From: Hyparrhenia diplandra
Taxonomy: Eukaryota; Streptophyta; Magnoliopsida; Poales; Poaceae
Direction: 5' to 3'
DNA length: 64,000 nucleotides
Assembly (NCBI GenBank): GCA_015847255.1
Contig: JADLZK010010882.1
Coordinates: 186,001-250,000, forward strand
Shown here: piece after piece, positions 44,954 to 56,600 of the stretch
How positions within the stretch are numbered: the stretch's first letter is position 1
Layout of the letters: each line of letters opens with the position of its first letter
Translations under genes and position numbers: made by a program
Notes under the pieces: generated by a model
Told to the model about the DNA's origin: nothing
What the model saw: the letters and a program-made list of their open reading frames with translations, nothing else
The model's database searches: none

Positions 44954-47029
44954 CTGCAGAAACGAAGCACATACCTCGCGTCAGATTAAAAAGAGGACAA
45001 ACCGGTGCTTCCAGTTAACTAAGACCATTGATCTATACAGTCAGTAGCTCTTCTCATTTCTGAAGAATCAAACCGGTGCTTCCAGTTAAAAACAAAGAAA
45101 GTTGTAGATGCAGACAGATCCATAGTATCCAAAAGGAAAATTGTTACATTGTACTTGTAGATTGTGGTAACTTCTTTTCAGTTCAAAAAAAAAAAAAAAA
45201 AAAAAACTGAATTACTTCTGAAGCAAACTCTTGGATGTCTCCTATTTTCCTCATTCAGATTTGTCAATCTTTTGCATATGACCCAACAGCCAACAACAAA
45301 GCCTCTCACCTCGCAGTTCTGTTCCATCCAACAATAATCTTTTGCATGAGAAGGCGCGGTTATTCAAGTCAAATACTTACTTTATATATATACTGCAGAT
45401 AATTTGATGACCATTAAAAAAATAATATTGCGGAAAAACACCATTTAGTCCAATGAACCATCAGAATGCATACCCATCGTACGCTGAATACGTTAGTACT
45501 TTTCCATTCACATCATGAAACTCTAGAAATCTAGGAAACTCAGATTCAAGGAGGGGAACAGAGCATCTAACTGATCCCATCTAATATACCTACAAGAACA
45601 TTTAAATAAACAAATATATGTTAGTTGATGCCAAGATACTGTAATAGCATCCTGCAGACCAGGTACCAGCCTTATCATGTACCGTTTCCCGCACCCGATC
45701 GAGTGACATTTTCTCAAAGGACGACGATGTTGAATGCACGACGACGTATCGGAGACTGAGAGAATACGATTAGAAAAATGTAGAAAAAACACAGGACCGG
45801 CCCGGCGTCGATCGACGCCCGGTGAATAAATGTATAGATTTGTTGAGGTTGATCTCACACATAGAACCTGCTTCTATCCGCCATCGCCATGGGTCCAATA
45901 ACAAGTACTAGCCTTTCTGTGAGCACGACAGGCCAGTGTCGTGCGGGCGATCCGATGATGGCTGGCGCGGCGGCGGCGAGACAGCAACCTGTGGGACCGT
46001 GGGAGGGACGATGGAGGCAGGGACAAGGCAGCGGAGGAGGATCTTGGATGGTTGCGTACCTTGCCAGTGGCGGAGATATTAACTTTTGACGCCTAGGGTC
46101 GCTATCAAAACACACGTAGCGCTCGCATAGGAAGAGTTTAACAAAAGATTAACAAGAGATTAGAAATTAGAATTATAGAAATTAGAAAGATAAAGGGGAT
46201 TACACTTTGTTGACTTACCAAGACGAGTCTTCGGTGATCAAGGATTAAGGATGCCTGCAGCCTGCCTATTATACCTATACGCCCAGGACTGTATACCGTA
46301 TACGCCCGCCCGATTGGCGAATCGATCCCTCTCCGTGTACTGTACTAGAGAATATAGCGGAGGATCAGGACTCCCACGGCGATCAGGACTGACGGCGATC
46401 GATCCCTCTCCATGGGCCGCCTTGCTGAGTTGCCGTCACTCTTGTTCGACGCGGGCAACAGGACAGGAGGGAAGGCAGCGCGGCGCGCCGGCGTACAGCG
46501 GCGGGCGGCGGCCAGCAGGCAGCGGCGCCCGTCACCATCGGGAGGCGGCGTGACGCTGAAAGGCCAGCAGGCGGGACCGCGGGAGGCTGACGGTCTCCTG
46601 CTTACGTCCGCGTCGAAGCTACGATCGATTCAGTTTCCCACGGGCGAGGGAAGGCCGCGAGCGACGACGATTCAGTTTTCTCTGGACTGGACTGTCGTGG
46701 ACTCCGCTCTTGGGCCAATAAATTTGGCCCAGCACCCAGGGACAGGCCTAAAAATACAGAATTTACTAAAGATTTTTTGGTCGCGACTAGGGCCGTGGCC
46801 CTAGTGGCCCAAGGCCCAAATCCGCCCCCTTGCGCATATGGTGGGCCGAGGATGACGCCGTCGTCGAGGGCGGAGACCGAGCGCGCGGTTATGGTAGCAC
46901 CACGCGACGCCGCCCGGGCGTGCCGCAAAGAACACCGTCACCGCCGTCCGCTGAAGGAAGTTGCGATCGCGGAAAGGATTTTGGTGTGATCGGTGGTTGA
47001 CGCCCCGCCTCATGGGCTGAAGGCGCAGC
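44954..47029. other. Gene-free interval
   Basis: A 24-bp poly-A run lies at about 45,185, and a 20-base direct repeat (AAACCGGTGCTTCCAGTTAA) at 45,000 and 45,070. GC-rich stretches at 45,850-46,090 and 46,250-46,930 are open but low in complexity. AGTGGCGGAGAT at 46,071 marks a dispersed repeat also seen near 22,990. Confidence 0.4.
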
Positions 47030-49125
47030 ACGACGGCCGGCTCCCATGGCGCTGTGGTTCCCCTGGTGGTTCAAGCGTGCGTGAGAGATGACGAGTGTGT
47101 TTGGTTGCATCAAAAGTGCTATCCGCGCCAGGTTGGCCCGGATAACACTTGTTTGGTTGCAATTTCTGGGTTTCTAGCCGGGCCAGAGGGGAGGTGGAAG
47201 GGTGGGCCGTACAGCTGCGAGGAGGCCCGGTGGTTGGCCTTGTCCACGCATCAGGGTTGCGCGCTGCTTTGAGGCTCGCGCAAAACTGACAAAAGCGCGT
47301 GCGGTGACCTTCCTCCTTTGGTTCTCCTCCCGGGCGGCGACGAGGCTCGGCACCACGCACTTGGACGGCGCCGGCGACGTCGCACGCGGCGTTCTTCCTC
47401 CCCTGACCACCGCCGGCGACGACGCCCGCGGGTTTGCGGACCGAGGGAGAGGACGACCGTGACGGATCTCGCTGCTGCTGCTGCTGCTGCTCCGGAACCT
47501 GCTGCTGCTTGGATGACAGATCTCGCTGCTGCTGCTGCTTGGATGACGGCGCCGGGGATGAGGACCTGCGCTTGACGGCATGCTGCTGTGGCGCGGGATC
47601 GGCGTTCTTCGAACCCAGGACAGTCCTCTCGAGTGGCCTTCTCCCCGACCGACGCGCGTACACGGCCGCCGTCGCCCGCCTCACGCCGCCCACCAAGGCG
47701 CTCCGCCTCTTCGACGCCGTCCTCCGCCACCTCCGCCCGCGCGCCACCGGAGCTGCTCTCCCCTCCTGCCTCCCCGACGCGGCCGGCGAGCTTCGTTTGC
47801 CAACCCCACGGAGGAAGTCCCGTTGCTCAAGCAGTCGCGCCAGGGAGCGGAAGCGGGAGACAGCTGCGTCCGCATCGGCGCCGGGAACCAGTCCAAGCTC
47901 GCGTGCACCCCGGGCGCGTCCAGGACGCTGCTCTCGGTGGCCGCCTGCGCGGAGGGCCGCGCCGCGCTGATGGACGCCAGAGCGGTGCTGCGCACGACGA
48001 GCAAGGGGGGAGCCCGCGCCGCGCTGATGGACGCCAGAGCGGCCGGCGCGGACCGCCCGCTCACGCTCATCGTCGAGCAGGGGAGCCCGGGCGTCGACAT
48101 GGGCCGTGATAGCAGCGACGACGACCACACGTCTGGCCGCAGCAGTTTGCCTCACCGCCGGCGCGTGGCGAGCTGGAGCGCTCCGCCCGCTGCGACACCA
48201 CCAAGTTCTAATCAATGGAGATCCGTGTGCATTGATTAATTTGGTTAATCTGCTGGATTATGTCGGGACATTCTTTTCGAAATCTTGCTGTGCTTTCTGC
48301 TTGGTCTGTCATTTTGGATGAGTGAATTGGTGAACAAATCTACGGAAGACAGTTCGATGCAATGCGACAAGTTCGATGGCGGACGTACGCGACATGTTCG
48401 ATGAATTGACTGAGTAGGGGTAAAGTGACCGAACCATGGAAGAGGTGACCATACCAAAATAATTCAGGCAACCAAACACACCACGCCCAGGGGTGACATG
48501 ATATATGGAAACCAAACAACTAGCTCCCTTCTCCTTTGAACCGAGGGCTAAACCTATCCCCGGTTACTGTTCGAGATAGCCAAGCTACACCTAGAAGGCA
48601 AACCAAACACACCCGACGGGGTCCTGTGCGATCTCGCTTATTTTCTTCGGTGATGGACAGGTGATTCGAACGTTGGTCGCGAGGACAGAACCACCTACGA
48701 TGTGTGCGGTGGGGGTGAGGGTGTAAGACCCCTTACACAAACTTTCGATCTCACCCTCGGTTACGAGATCCATTGGTTCTTTGAGGCATGATCTAAAAAA
48801 TAGCATCAATCGTGCCCTTATAGTAGGTCAAGGCAAAGACGACGTCCGGCTCCCATGGCGGTTGTGGTTCCCCGGTGGTTCAAACGCGCGTGAGAGATGA
48901 CGGGGTCCCTATGCGATCTCGCTTATTTTTTCGGTGATGGAGAGAGGTTATTGAACGCCGGGTTGCGAGGACGGAACCACCTAGGACATGTGTGTGTGTG
49001 TGTGGGGGGTTGAGGGTGTAAGACCCCTTACATAAACTTTCGATCTCAGCCCTCGGTTTCGAGATCCATTGGTTGCCGAGCCATGATCTAAAAATAGCAT
49101 CAATTGTGCCCTTATAGTAGAGATA
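47030..49125. repeat. Duplicated block, copy A interrupted and copy B intact
   Basis: Copy A is 47,030-47,093 plus 48,615-48,835. Copy B is 48,843-49,125. They share CGGCTCCCATGGCG, GTTCAA.CG.GCGTGAGAGATGACG, GTAAGACCCCTTACA, and GAGATCCATTGGTT. Copy A is cut by the element at 47,094-48,614; copy B shows the empty site at 48,899-48,902. Confidence 0.85.
47094..48614. mobile_element. Gene-fragment-carrying TIR element (Pack-type)
   Basis: The ends AGTGTGTTTGGTTGC and (read inward) GGGTGTGTTTGGTTTGC share GTGTGTTTGGTT. The element is flanked by GACG on both sides, and the uninterrupted copy at 48.9 kb gives the pre-insertion site. The termini look PIF/Harbinger-like, though the 4-bp TSD does not fit the usual 3 bp. 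The interior is GC-rich. One frame gives a run like a PPR protein N-terminus (RRAYTAAVARLTPPTKALRL, 47,655-47,715). Another gives LLSVAACAEGRAALMDARA (47,931-47,985), like the ARM region of plant U-box ligases, with a duplicated GCGCTGATGGACGCCAGAGC. These identities are by recall and uncertain. CTG-repeat tracts lie at 47,470-47,545. No intact ORF of either family. Confidence 0.6.
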
Positions 49126-49284
49126 GAGTGGGAAATCTCATCCCCGAGCCGTCGTCTTTGTGGTTTCATCTTCCCATCCTCGTGCTCCGGCCCATAGAAA
49201 ATGCTAAACTTGCAGTCTATTACACGCCTTTGCCTTTGTGCTCTCCCCCATTTTCAATCATGTAACCACACCAATGGTGCCGCT

Positions 49285-50350
49285 CACTACTAAAGACCCC
49301 AATTTTTAGGGGTGGTTTGGGCAGCTTACGGTAAGGGCGTTGGCCCAACCACCCTTCCCGGGGGCTTTTAGAAATCATCGATTTGTAGGGGCGGTTGGCC
49401 AAACAGACCTTATAGTGGCTATTTGTAAGAGAGGTTGGTGATCGGACCGTCCGGGGTTGGTGATCCAACCCCTTATACCGGATTTTCATATTTTGTTTTC
49501 AAAATTTTAAAAAATAGTAAAATATTTTTAATCGAGGGAAGGTCCCCACCGGTCAACAACCCACAATCCCTTGCCTTTGTCATTTTTCAAAGTTTTTGCA
49601 AATGTTGTAGTCGCCGGGTTACGAACCCATGACCTACCACTCGCACCCCCTTCCCTACCAATGCACTACACAATCAATTGCCTATAACTCATTTTGGTTC
49701 CTCACATATCTTTCAAATCAAGCAAAAATTGAGTGTTTGAGGCCCTAAACGTATTCAAATCAAAAAAATGTTAACTACAAAGTTTCATAACTTTTCAAGT
49801 TCTACAATCTTCATTAGGGGTGTTTTCCATCCGAGGTCGTTTTACTTAAATTTGAATTTCAAAATTAAGACATTTGAACATAGTTTTTCCATGACAAGAT
49901 GAATCCAAATAAAAAAGTGGTCAATACAAAGTTTCATAACTTTTTGAGATCTACAATTTTTATTTAGAAGTTTTTCCATCCGAGGTCGTTTGGAAAATTC
50001 AAATTTTCGTAATTTAAACATTTCGACCCACGTTTTGAGGCATCAAATAAAGTCAAATGAAAAGTTGTTAACAATAAAAGTCATAACTTCTCAAAATCTA
50101 TAATTTTTATTTAGGTCATTTTTTTACCTAAGAATATTTTAAAAATTTTAATTTTTAATGTCTCATTTTATTATTCGACGTCTATTTATAGGGGTTGGTG
50201 ATCCGGCCGCCCTAACAAATACCCCCCTCTGTAAGGGCGGTTGGATCACGAACCCCCTATAAATAGCCCGGCCCACTATATGGGGCTCAATATTCAACCC
50301 CCTTATAGTGGAATGGGGGCTGGCCCTTACAAATCATTTTTGTAGTAGTG
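49285..50350. mobile_element. CACTA element with perfect 3-bp TSD
   Basis: The left end is CACTACTAAAGACC. The right end read inward is CACTACTACAAAAATG. GCT flanks both sides (49282-49284 and 50351-50353). Subterminal GGGGTTGGTGATCC / GGGCGGTTGG motifs occur at both ends. The core (49,730-50,130) has several copies of CATAACTTTTTGAGATCTAC-like text, shared with the CACTA element at 4.6 kb despite different subterminal repeats. No transposase. Confidence 0.9.
49605..49680 (-). repeat. tRNA-like (Pol III A/B box) module inside CACTA core
   Basis: On the minus strand TAGTGCATTGGTAGGG is followed by GGGTTCGTAACCC, an A-box/B-box pair about 40 bases apart. Relative to the core it sits in the same place and orientation as the module at 5.44 kb. 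Confidence 0.45.
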
Positions 50351-51060
50351 GCTCGACCTCGGTCATCACTCCCCTCTGACTCGATTGTGCACATGCTAGC
50401 CTTTCCGCGTATGCTCGACCCCATTTTGTCGTTATCCTAGGCAAGAACCACCTATGTCACCAATCACCACACCTTTGCTCGGCCCCCATGCTTGCTCCTC
50501 GAGCAAAGGAGCATCGAAGTTCAAACTGAATATACAAGAGCCATGTAACACAAATATTTGATCAGATAGGCTCTCTAAATACTCATCTATCATAGCTTTA
50601 CAATTTCTCGATAGTCGCCTCAAGTACAACCCCCGCTCTTTGTGACGATCCGCCTACTTCAAAGCAAAACCAATGGCATGAGTCTATCGAGGAATCCCAG
50701 CCAATTTTGTGGACGAACAGGTGATGGTCCCTCTATCCGTTAGTGCGTGATTAAAAGATTGTGTGGGAGATCTGATCCCTGAGCCACCATCTTTATGGTT
50801 TCATCTTCCCATCCTCCTCCCAGCCCATAGAAAACTCTAAACTTGCGGTTTACGCGTGCCCTTAACTTTGTGCTCTCCCCATCTTCAATCGTGTAACAGC
50901 ACCAACAGTGCTGCTCCACCTCGACCATCACTCCACTCGACTCGACCATGCGTATGCTAGCCCTTCTGCGTACCATTCCACTCACCTATGCTCGAATCAT
51001 TTTGTCGTCATCCTAGGCAAGCGCCACCCGTTTACCACACTGTCTGGTCCCCATGCTTGC

Positions 51061-52266
51061 CCCTGAACACACCATGTCACTTGCATGTGTCTGCATTAGT
51101 ATGGAAACCATCTTTCATGCCTCTTCGAAAGATTTAAAGATCCATGTGGATACATATGTCTTGCTTATCAGGCACAACAGGATGCACAGCTATTGATTTA
51201 AAGCGGGAATATCCCTTTGAAGTGGATAGAAACGACCCAGCTCATCCCAATGCTAAATCCTTGATTTCTTGGTGTCTAGGAACGAGAGCCGACGTCGTTT
51301 CTCAAATGAGAAATTGTTTCTCTCTCTTTCTTCCTTAACTCTCCTTTCACGTCAGCAAAATTATGATGTGGCAGTCTACTTAATGGTATGAAAACTATTG
51401 TAGTTTCAGGGGTTGGGACCGCCCTTAGGGCGGTTGCATAGAGTTTTTAGTGGCAGCCGCTCTATCTATATGTCTCTATAAATAATTCCTTATATTACTA
51501 CAAGTCAATTTGTAGCGGCAGCTGAAAACACGAGCCCTTAGAAATCATTTTCACAAATCACTGAGCCTAAAATATTGCAAAAGTTTAATGCGGAGAGGCC
51601 CCCACTAGGCAGCCACATAAGAAATTTCACGCCGGACAACAACTACTCTTACCACTCCATAGGCACAAACATTACCCTCATATTCACTTTAGTTAATTTT
51701 GAACTAAAAAGATTTTTTTAACTCCAAGGATTTAGATATCGCCGAGTCGAGTACTACAACTTTGGTGTTTGTCGTTTCTCCATCTGAGTTGTTTCAACTT
51801 TTTTTTTCTAAATGTGAGAAATTTAAATATCTTTTTCTTAGATTAATGATTTCGGATGAAAAAGTTGTATAACTCTTTAAGATTTTACAATTTTTTTTTT
51901 TCTACATCCATGGTTCTTTCAAAATTCAAATTTCAATATGTGAGGACTTCAAAAAAATCAAGCACAAGTTATTTCAAATGAAAAAGTTATCCACAACAAC
52001 ATTTTATATTTGTTTGGAATCTATAACTTTTGGTCATTTATCCATTTGTATTTATTTGAAGTTTTTAAATTTGTTAGAAATGTGAGAAATTCAAACAAAA
52101 TTTGGTGGGTCCAATTGATTTCACATGGTAGATAACTTCAGTATAAAAAAAAATCCCCATCTGACTTCGTTTGAAAACATTATAAATTTTACTGTGATGC
52201 TATGGCTCTAGATCCAGCTGCCTCTAAAAATTTTTTGTAGAGGAAGCTACATCTAATTGTATGTTG
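51061..52266. other. Decayed CACTA core without clean ends
   Basis: At 51,497 TTACTACAAGTCAATTTGTAGCGG and at about 52,240 TTTTTGTAGAGGAAGC look like worn element ends. The interior has the GAGTACTACAACTTTGGTGTTTG and ATAACTTTT landmarks also found at 61.8-62.4 kb, plus a worn A-box-like GAGTGGTAAGAGTAG on the minus strand at about 51,650. No gene is supported; a 64-codon ORF at 51,144-51,338 has no domain. Confidence 0.45.
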
Positions 52267-52439
52267 CTAATTAATTTTTGCAGCAGCACACATGTGAATT
52301 CGCATCTGTGGTTGTACAGCTGGAATATTTCTTGCCAAGGATTGACACTTCATGTAGCACAGGAAAGGATCACAGCTAGGTTCATCGTAGCAAGTTTGTG
52401 ATGGTGGTGGCGGAGGGCAACGGCGGCCTTCGGAGCAGC
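52267..52439 (-). CDS. Cysteine exon of a secreted cysteine-rich peptide gene
   Basis: The acceptor CTTGTATAG (minus strand, ends 52,440) is followed by 173 nt to a TAG. With the phase-1 signal exon at 60.9 kb it encodes 57 residues here: CSEGRRCPPPPPSQTC, then C-x5-C-x4-C-x3-C-x18-C. The C-x4-C-x3-C step also occurs in the peptide gene at 24.7 kb. The upstream open stretch that looks membrane-like (52,440-52,553) is best read as intron. The paralogue at 39 kb has the same intron text after its donor (TTTTACTTGCTTGC versus TTTTACTTACTCG). The LTR element begins at 52,568, 128 bases into the intron. If spliced across 8.4 kb the gene could still work; otherwise it is dead. Confidence 0.65.
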
Positions 52440-52567
52440 CTATACAAGCAAAGGAACGTAAACCAGACAATTGCATTCTGTTTGCTATAGGAGTTACTAA
52501 TATCAACATGACCAGAAAATAAATAATGCAGACAAAGACGAGTAAGTAAAATTAGGGGTGCTTCTTG

Positions 52568-54796
52568 TGAAGGACCAAACGGCGACGACGGAAGGGGGTG
52601 AATGGGAGCCTCGATTTTCCTTTTCAATTTCGGGTCATTGGCTCAATCCCCGACCTCAAAAAACGAACTCACAAGAATACGAGTGATACACGTGCTAACT
52701 GGTAGCAAGATATCAAACGCAAATTGTTAGGCTCAAAGAATCAAACGCAACAGACGAAACTTGATTCGGATCACAAATGAGCAAACCACAAAACTCAGAG
52801 AAAATGATCTAATGTCACAACCGTGAATGTCATCTCATCAAGGAGATAAATTAATTATCATTGAATGCTAATGATTGCTATGACAATTCACGTATCCAAG
52901 AAGCAAGCTGCTTGACCGAACATAACTAGCATTCAGGATTAGGAATAAATCACGTTAAAGAAAGTCCTTTTGCTAGCTGCTGACAACGAACCCACAAAAA
53001 CAAGGTACTGCACTGCTCCTGTCACCGAACGAAAGAAGCTGCTGCTGTTTTCGACAGAAAACTGAACAAACTGAAGATGCACTGCTTACCAACTTACCGA
53101 TAGCAGAAATGCAGCTGCTGACCTTGCCAAAGTGTGGAAGTTGAGCTCATAGAAGGAACTGAACTGCTGCTGATGCATTTCCTCAAACACTTTGTGTGCG
53201 CAGAGAGAAAACTATTTGGTTGAGTTCATCGGCAACTAAAAACTCACACACATACACTTGATCTGTATGCCCTGCACAACAAGAGATCGATTGGCTCGAA
53301 GGCCAATTCACAGCAAGAGAAAAATCGACCTTTGTTGAAGAAGAATCAAGCTTGGGAAGAGGTGGCTCGCTGCTGCTCCTGTCGATGGCTGTGCGTGTGA
53401 TGACCGGCCGCCTGGACTGCTGCCGTGATGCAGCTGCTCGGGTCCTGTGCTTGTCCGTGTCCCAGGGCCGGTCGCCTGTCCTTGGTCCAGCGCGTGGCCT
53501 GGGCAGAAACTGCTGCCTGCCTAGCGCCAAGCAACTGCTGCCGAGAGGAGCAGCGTGGCCGCCCTTGGCCTTGCACGCGGCGAGCGTAGCAGCCTGGGAG
53601 CTGCTGCTGCCTGCTTGTCTGATTTCCCCACACCGGTCTTGTGCTGCTCACGGAAGGCCACCTGCCTCTGATCTGATGCACGCCCGCGCGTGGAGACCGA
53701 AGCAGCTGACCCAGGTGCCGAGTCCCTGGCCGGCGCTCGCTGCTTGGCCTCGCTGAGCGCTGCTTCCACTGGTGCCGAGAGGGAGGTGCCGGCCTGTACA
53801 CAGAAATCAGAAAACCACCAAAACAAAACAAAAGCGATCCAAATCTCTCAACAAAAATCACAGCAAAGCATGAGAAAATTGATCCAAATCGCCGGAGGCG
53901 ACAGGGAGATTTGGGGCTCCCCTTCCCCCAACGAAAATCACCACCAAATTGATGTTCTTGGACCTCTAAACAAGAACCCTAAAATTGGAGAAAAATAAAA
54001 ACGAAAATGGAAGAGGCAAAGAGGGGAGGATGGCTGCCATCCTCTATATATGGTCCTTATTTCTCATCCCTATTTTGCCCCCTCCGATACATATGAGCCA
54101 AAACCACTAACCCTAGGGCTATTTTGGTCGACTCTAGATATTTTTCGATCCGACGGCCACGCGCCTCCTCATCGGTAGCCTTGCATCCACGCAACCTCCC
54201 GATACCGCCACGCGCCGCCCTTCCGCCCACGGAACACCTCGGGTTTTGTGGCCCAAACCCGCGAAACCCGCGCCCGTGGTTTTGAGGCCCAAACCACGAA
54301 ACCCAGCGCCCGATGGTTTTGAGGGCAAACCACCAAACCTCCTCGACACGTGTCATCGCCGTCTTGACCGCCCCGAAGTCGCCAAGTCATCCGAGCTCCC
54401 CGCTGCGCACCGCGACGCTCGCCGTCTTGACCCGATCGACACGGTCCCGCCACGCCCCTCTTGCATCCGTCGATGTCCCGGATATCAGCCACCATGGCTA
54501 GCCACCCGGGCGATCCGGCCCCTCGGTCCAAGCCTCACGTCCGTCCTTCACCTCCGCGGTCCGTCGGCCCGCACGCCCCTCCTTGGCCCCTTCACCTCGC
54601 CGTCTACTACCATCTCCGAGCTCCACACACGCACAACACGAACCAAGAGATACGTCTTCGACACACTCCACGTATGCCGGTGAAACATAACCGAAGCATA
54701 AAAGATAAAAAGAAAATAGAGGAAGAATGTTGATCGTTGACAATCACTCCATCACAAAACTAAACACATGTGACCTAAATCAACCATGTGTTCGCA
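52568..54796 (-). repeat. 3' LTR
   Basis: Begins (plus strand) TGAAGGACC and ends TGTTCGCA; on the minus strand TGCGAACACATGG...GGTCCTTCA, so TG...CA ends. A minus-strand TATATA lies at about 54,045-54,052. ORFs inside (for example 53,183-53,530) recur identically in the other LTR and are not genes. Confidence 0.9.
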
Positions 54797-54812
54797 ATCT
54801 CCCCCTTGATGA
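54797..54812 (-). promoter_or_regulatory. Polypurine tract of the LTR element
   Basis: On the minus strand ATCAAGGGGGAGAT directly precedes the 3' LTR start TGCGAAC. This purine run marks plus-strand priming and fixes the element's orientation. Confidence 0.8.
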
Positions 54813-56600
54813 GTGCATTGTCAACATTCAACACAAAGACGTAAGAAGGTAGAAGATAGCACATCCAGGTGAACAAAAGCTAGACAAAAGCTAAGACAAC
54901 ACCATCGGATAGCAAACATGGAGCAGAAACTTGGTTCCTAAAGACATGGGCAAAAGCCTCGACACAACCAAGCTAAACAAACTGCTAGTCCTCAAGAAGA
55001 GGTAGAACAGGCTCAACACCACTAGCACAGCTCCAAACCAATTACTTTCACAGACAAACAGCTAGACCCTCAAGATAGAGGCAAAAAGGCTCAACACATC
55101 TAGCTCAAAGTGCTACTCCCCCCGGAAACATGCGGAGATAATCCGTCTTTGAATCTTTCTCCCCCTTGTTGGCAAATGCACTAATCAAGCTATGAAATGC
55201 AATATGTCACAATGCAAAGCTTCAAGATTATATTCAACCGAATGAGAGAGTGCTCAAAGTGGTACCATAGCAACAATTTACAAATGCTAGCCATAGCTCA
55301 AGCTAATCAGATGATATGAAATATGGCACAAAGCATTTTGAGCAAATTTTAGTATCTTGCAAAAGGAGGTTCACCATCAAACATAGCACCTAGCACAAGT
55401 AGATAGGAAATCAACTAAGTGCTCAAACATGTAAACTGAGTGAACTACCCTAAGCAGCGTTCAGACAACATGCTAGACATTTTGGCAAAAAACTTGTGTT
55501 CATTTTAGTTCAGAGTTGGCGGTTCACAAGTTACAAGAGAGCATGTGAGTGGTTATCCACATTTGCCTTGCCTTACTAATCAACCATGTCAAGCCTATGC
55601 GTGAGCAATGATTAGCTTAAGACAATGGTCCAGGGTCAAACACAATGAAGTCCAAGTTCATTCAAGAGAGCAAATGAAAGCGATCTCAAACTTCAAAGTG
55701 TGGCAAAATGGACCCACTCGATCTTTTCATCACTTTAGCTTTAGACTTCATGTTTTAGCATGGTATTATCATGAAAATCTAAGCAGGTGAATGAATCATG
55801 AGACATAGCTACCTAGCATACACATAAAAACCCAAAGAATCTCAACATCCTACTCATGATAGAAGCTAGCTCAAAGGTGAACCAAGATTTAATTTCATCA
55901 TTCATTAATCAAGTTCACATGTGGAAAAGTTGCTCAGCTCATAACATACATCACATGATTAAAAAGAGCTAAAGCTAGAAGCACTATTATATTCATACTA
56001 CTAAGAGCACAACCGCATTCAATTTAATATAAAAGTGAAGCTCATGATATGCAAGTATGATACAAAAAGCAAAAACAAACCTAAAACTAAATCTGTACAA
56101 CAACTATAAAACTACCCCTCAAAAAAGGATAGCAAACTCCTAACTCCCCCTCAACCAAAGACACCTAGCAAAAGAAAACTAGGAAACAAAAGGGCACAAA
56201 GGCTAGCATGGCATATAATACACAAGATAATACATGCTAAAGGGGAAATAAAAGCATGATACAAGTATGAAACATGCAAGCAATATACAAGTGAGCAAAT
56301 GAACAGCTACCTCATACCACAAGTAGAGAAATCATGAATGTACGAGGCATGAGTGTATATGATAGCTCACAGAGTGTGTGTAGGTGTCACAATAAGGCGC
56401 ATGCCTCTTGGAGGCCATCAAAGTGGTGTAGACAACCATCAAGTCTTGATCACACCACGACAAAGAATCAAGTTCCACCAAGCACGTGTTCTCCACCACA
56501 TGTCCTCATACCTACACATGAGAGGACAAAGAAACCCAAGTCTTGGATCCCAAAGGGTTAACAGGCATAAACTTGGGAACCCAAGACTCGGTCACCTGCA
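54813..56600 (-). other. Non-coding body of the LTR element
   Basis: About 1.8 kb, A-rich on the plus strand, with no ORF of note. It occupies the place where protease, integrase and reverse transcriptase would lie in a complete copia element. None is seen. Confidence 0.6.

Larger units (their letters stand above)
49126..50960. repeat. Duplicated block pair, first copy carrying a CACTA element
   Basis: 49,130-49,284 plus 50,351-50,460 match 50,765-51,060: GGTTTCATCTTCCCATCCTC, GCCCATAGAAAA, TTTGTGCTCTCCCC, CTCGACC...ATCACTCC. The second copy lacks the CACTA element and reads GTGCTGCTCCACC where the first has the insertion. Confidence 0.75.

Noticed and set aside
47010..48215. 401-codon minus-strand ORF, the longest in the window
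   Set aside because: It spans the ends of the Pack-type element and its flank, is driven by high GC and CTG repeats (poly-Gln, Arg-rich) and has no domain. Fragments with family resemblance are on the other strand.
52440..52553. Membrane-like N-terminal extension of the 52.3-kb peptide
   Set aside because: A stop lies just upstream, a good acceptor (CTTGTATAG) precedes the cysteine exon, and the stretch matches the intron after the paralogous donor at 39 kb.
53183..53861. Paired identical ORFs at 53.2-53.9 and 59.3-60.0 kb as a gene duplication
   Set aside because: They lie inside the two LTRs and are identical because the LTRs are.
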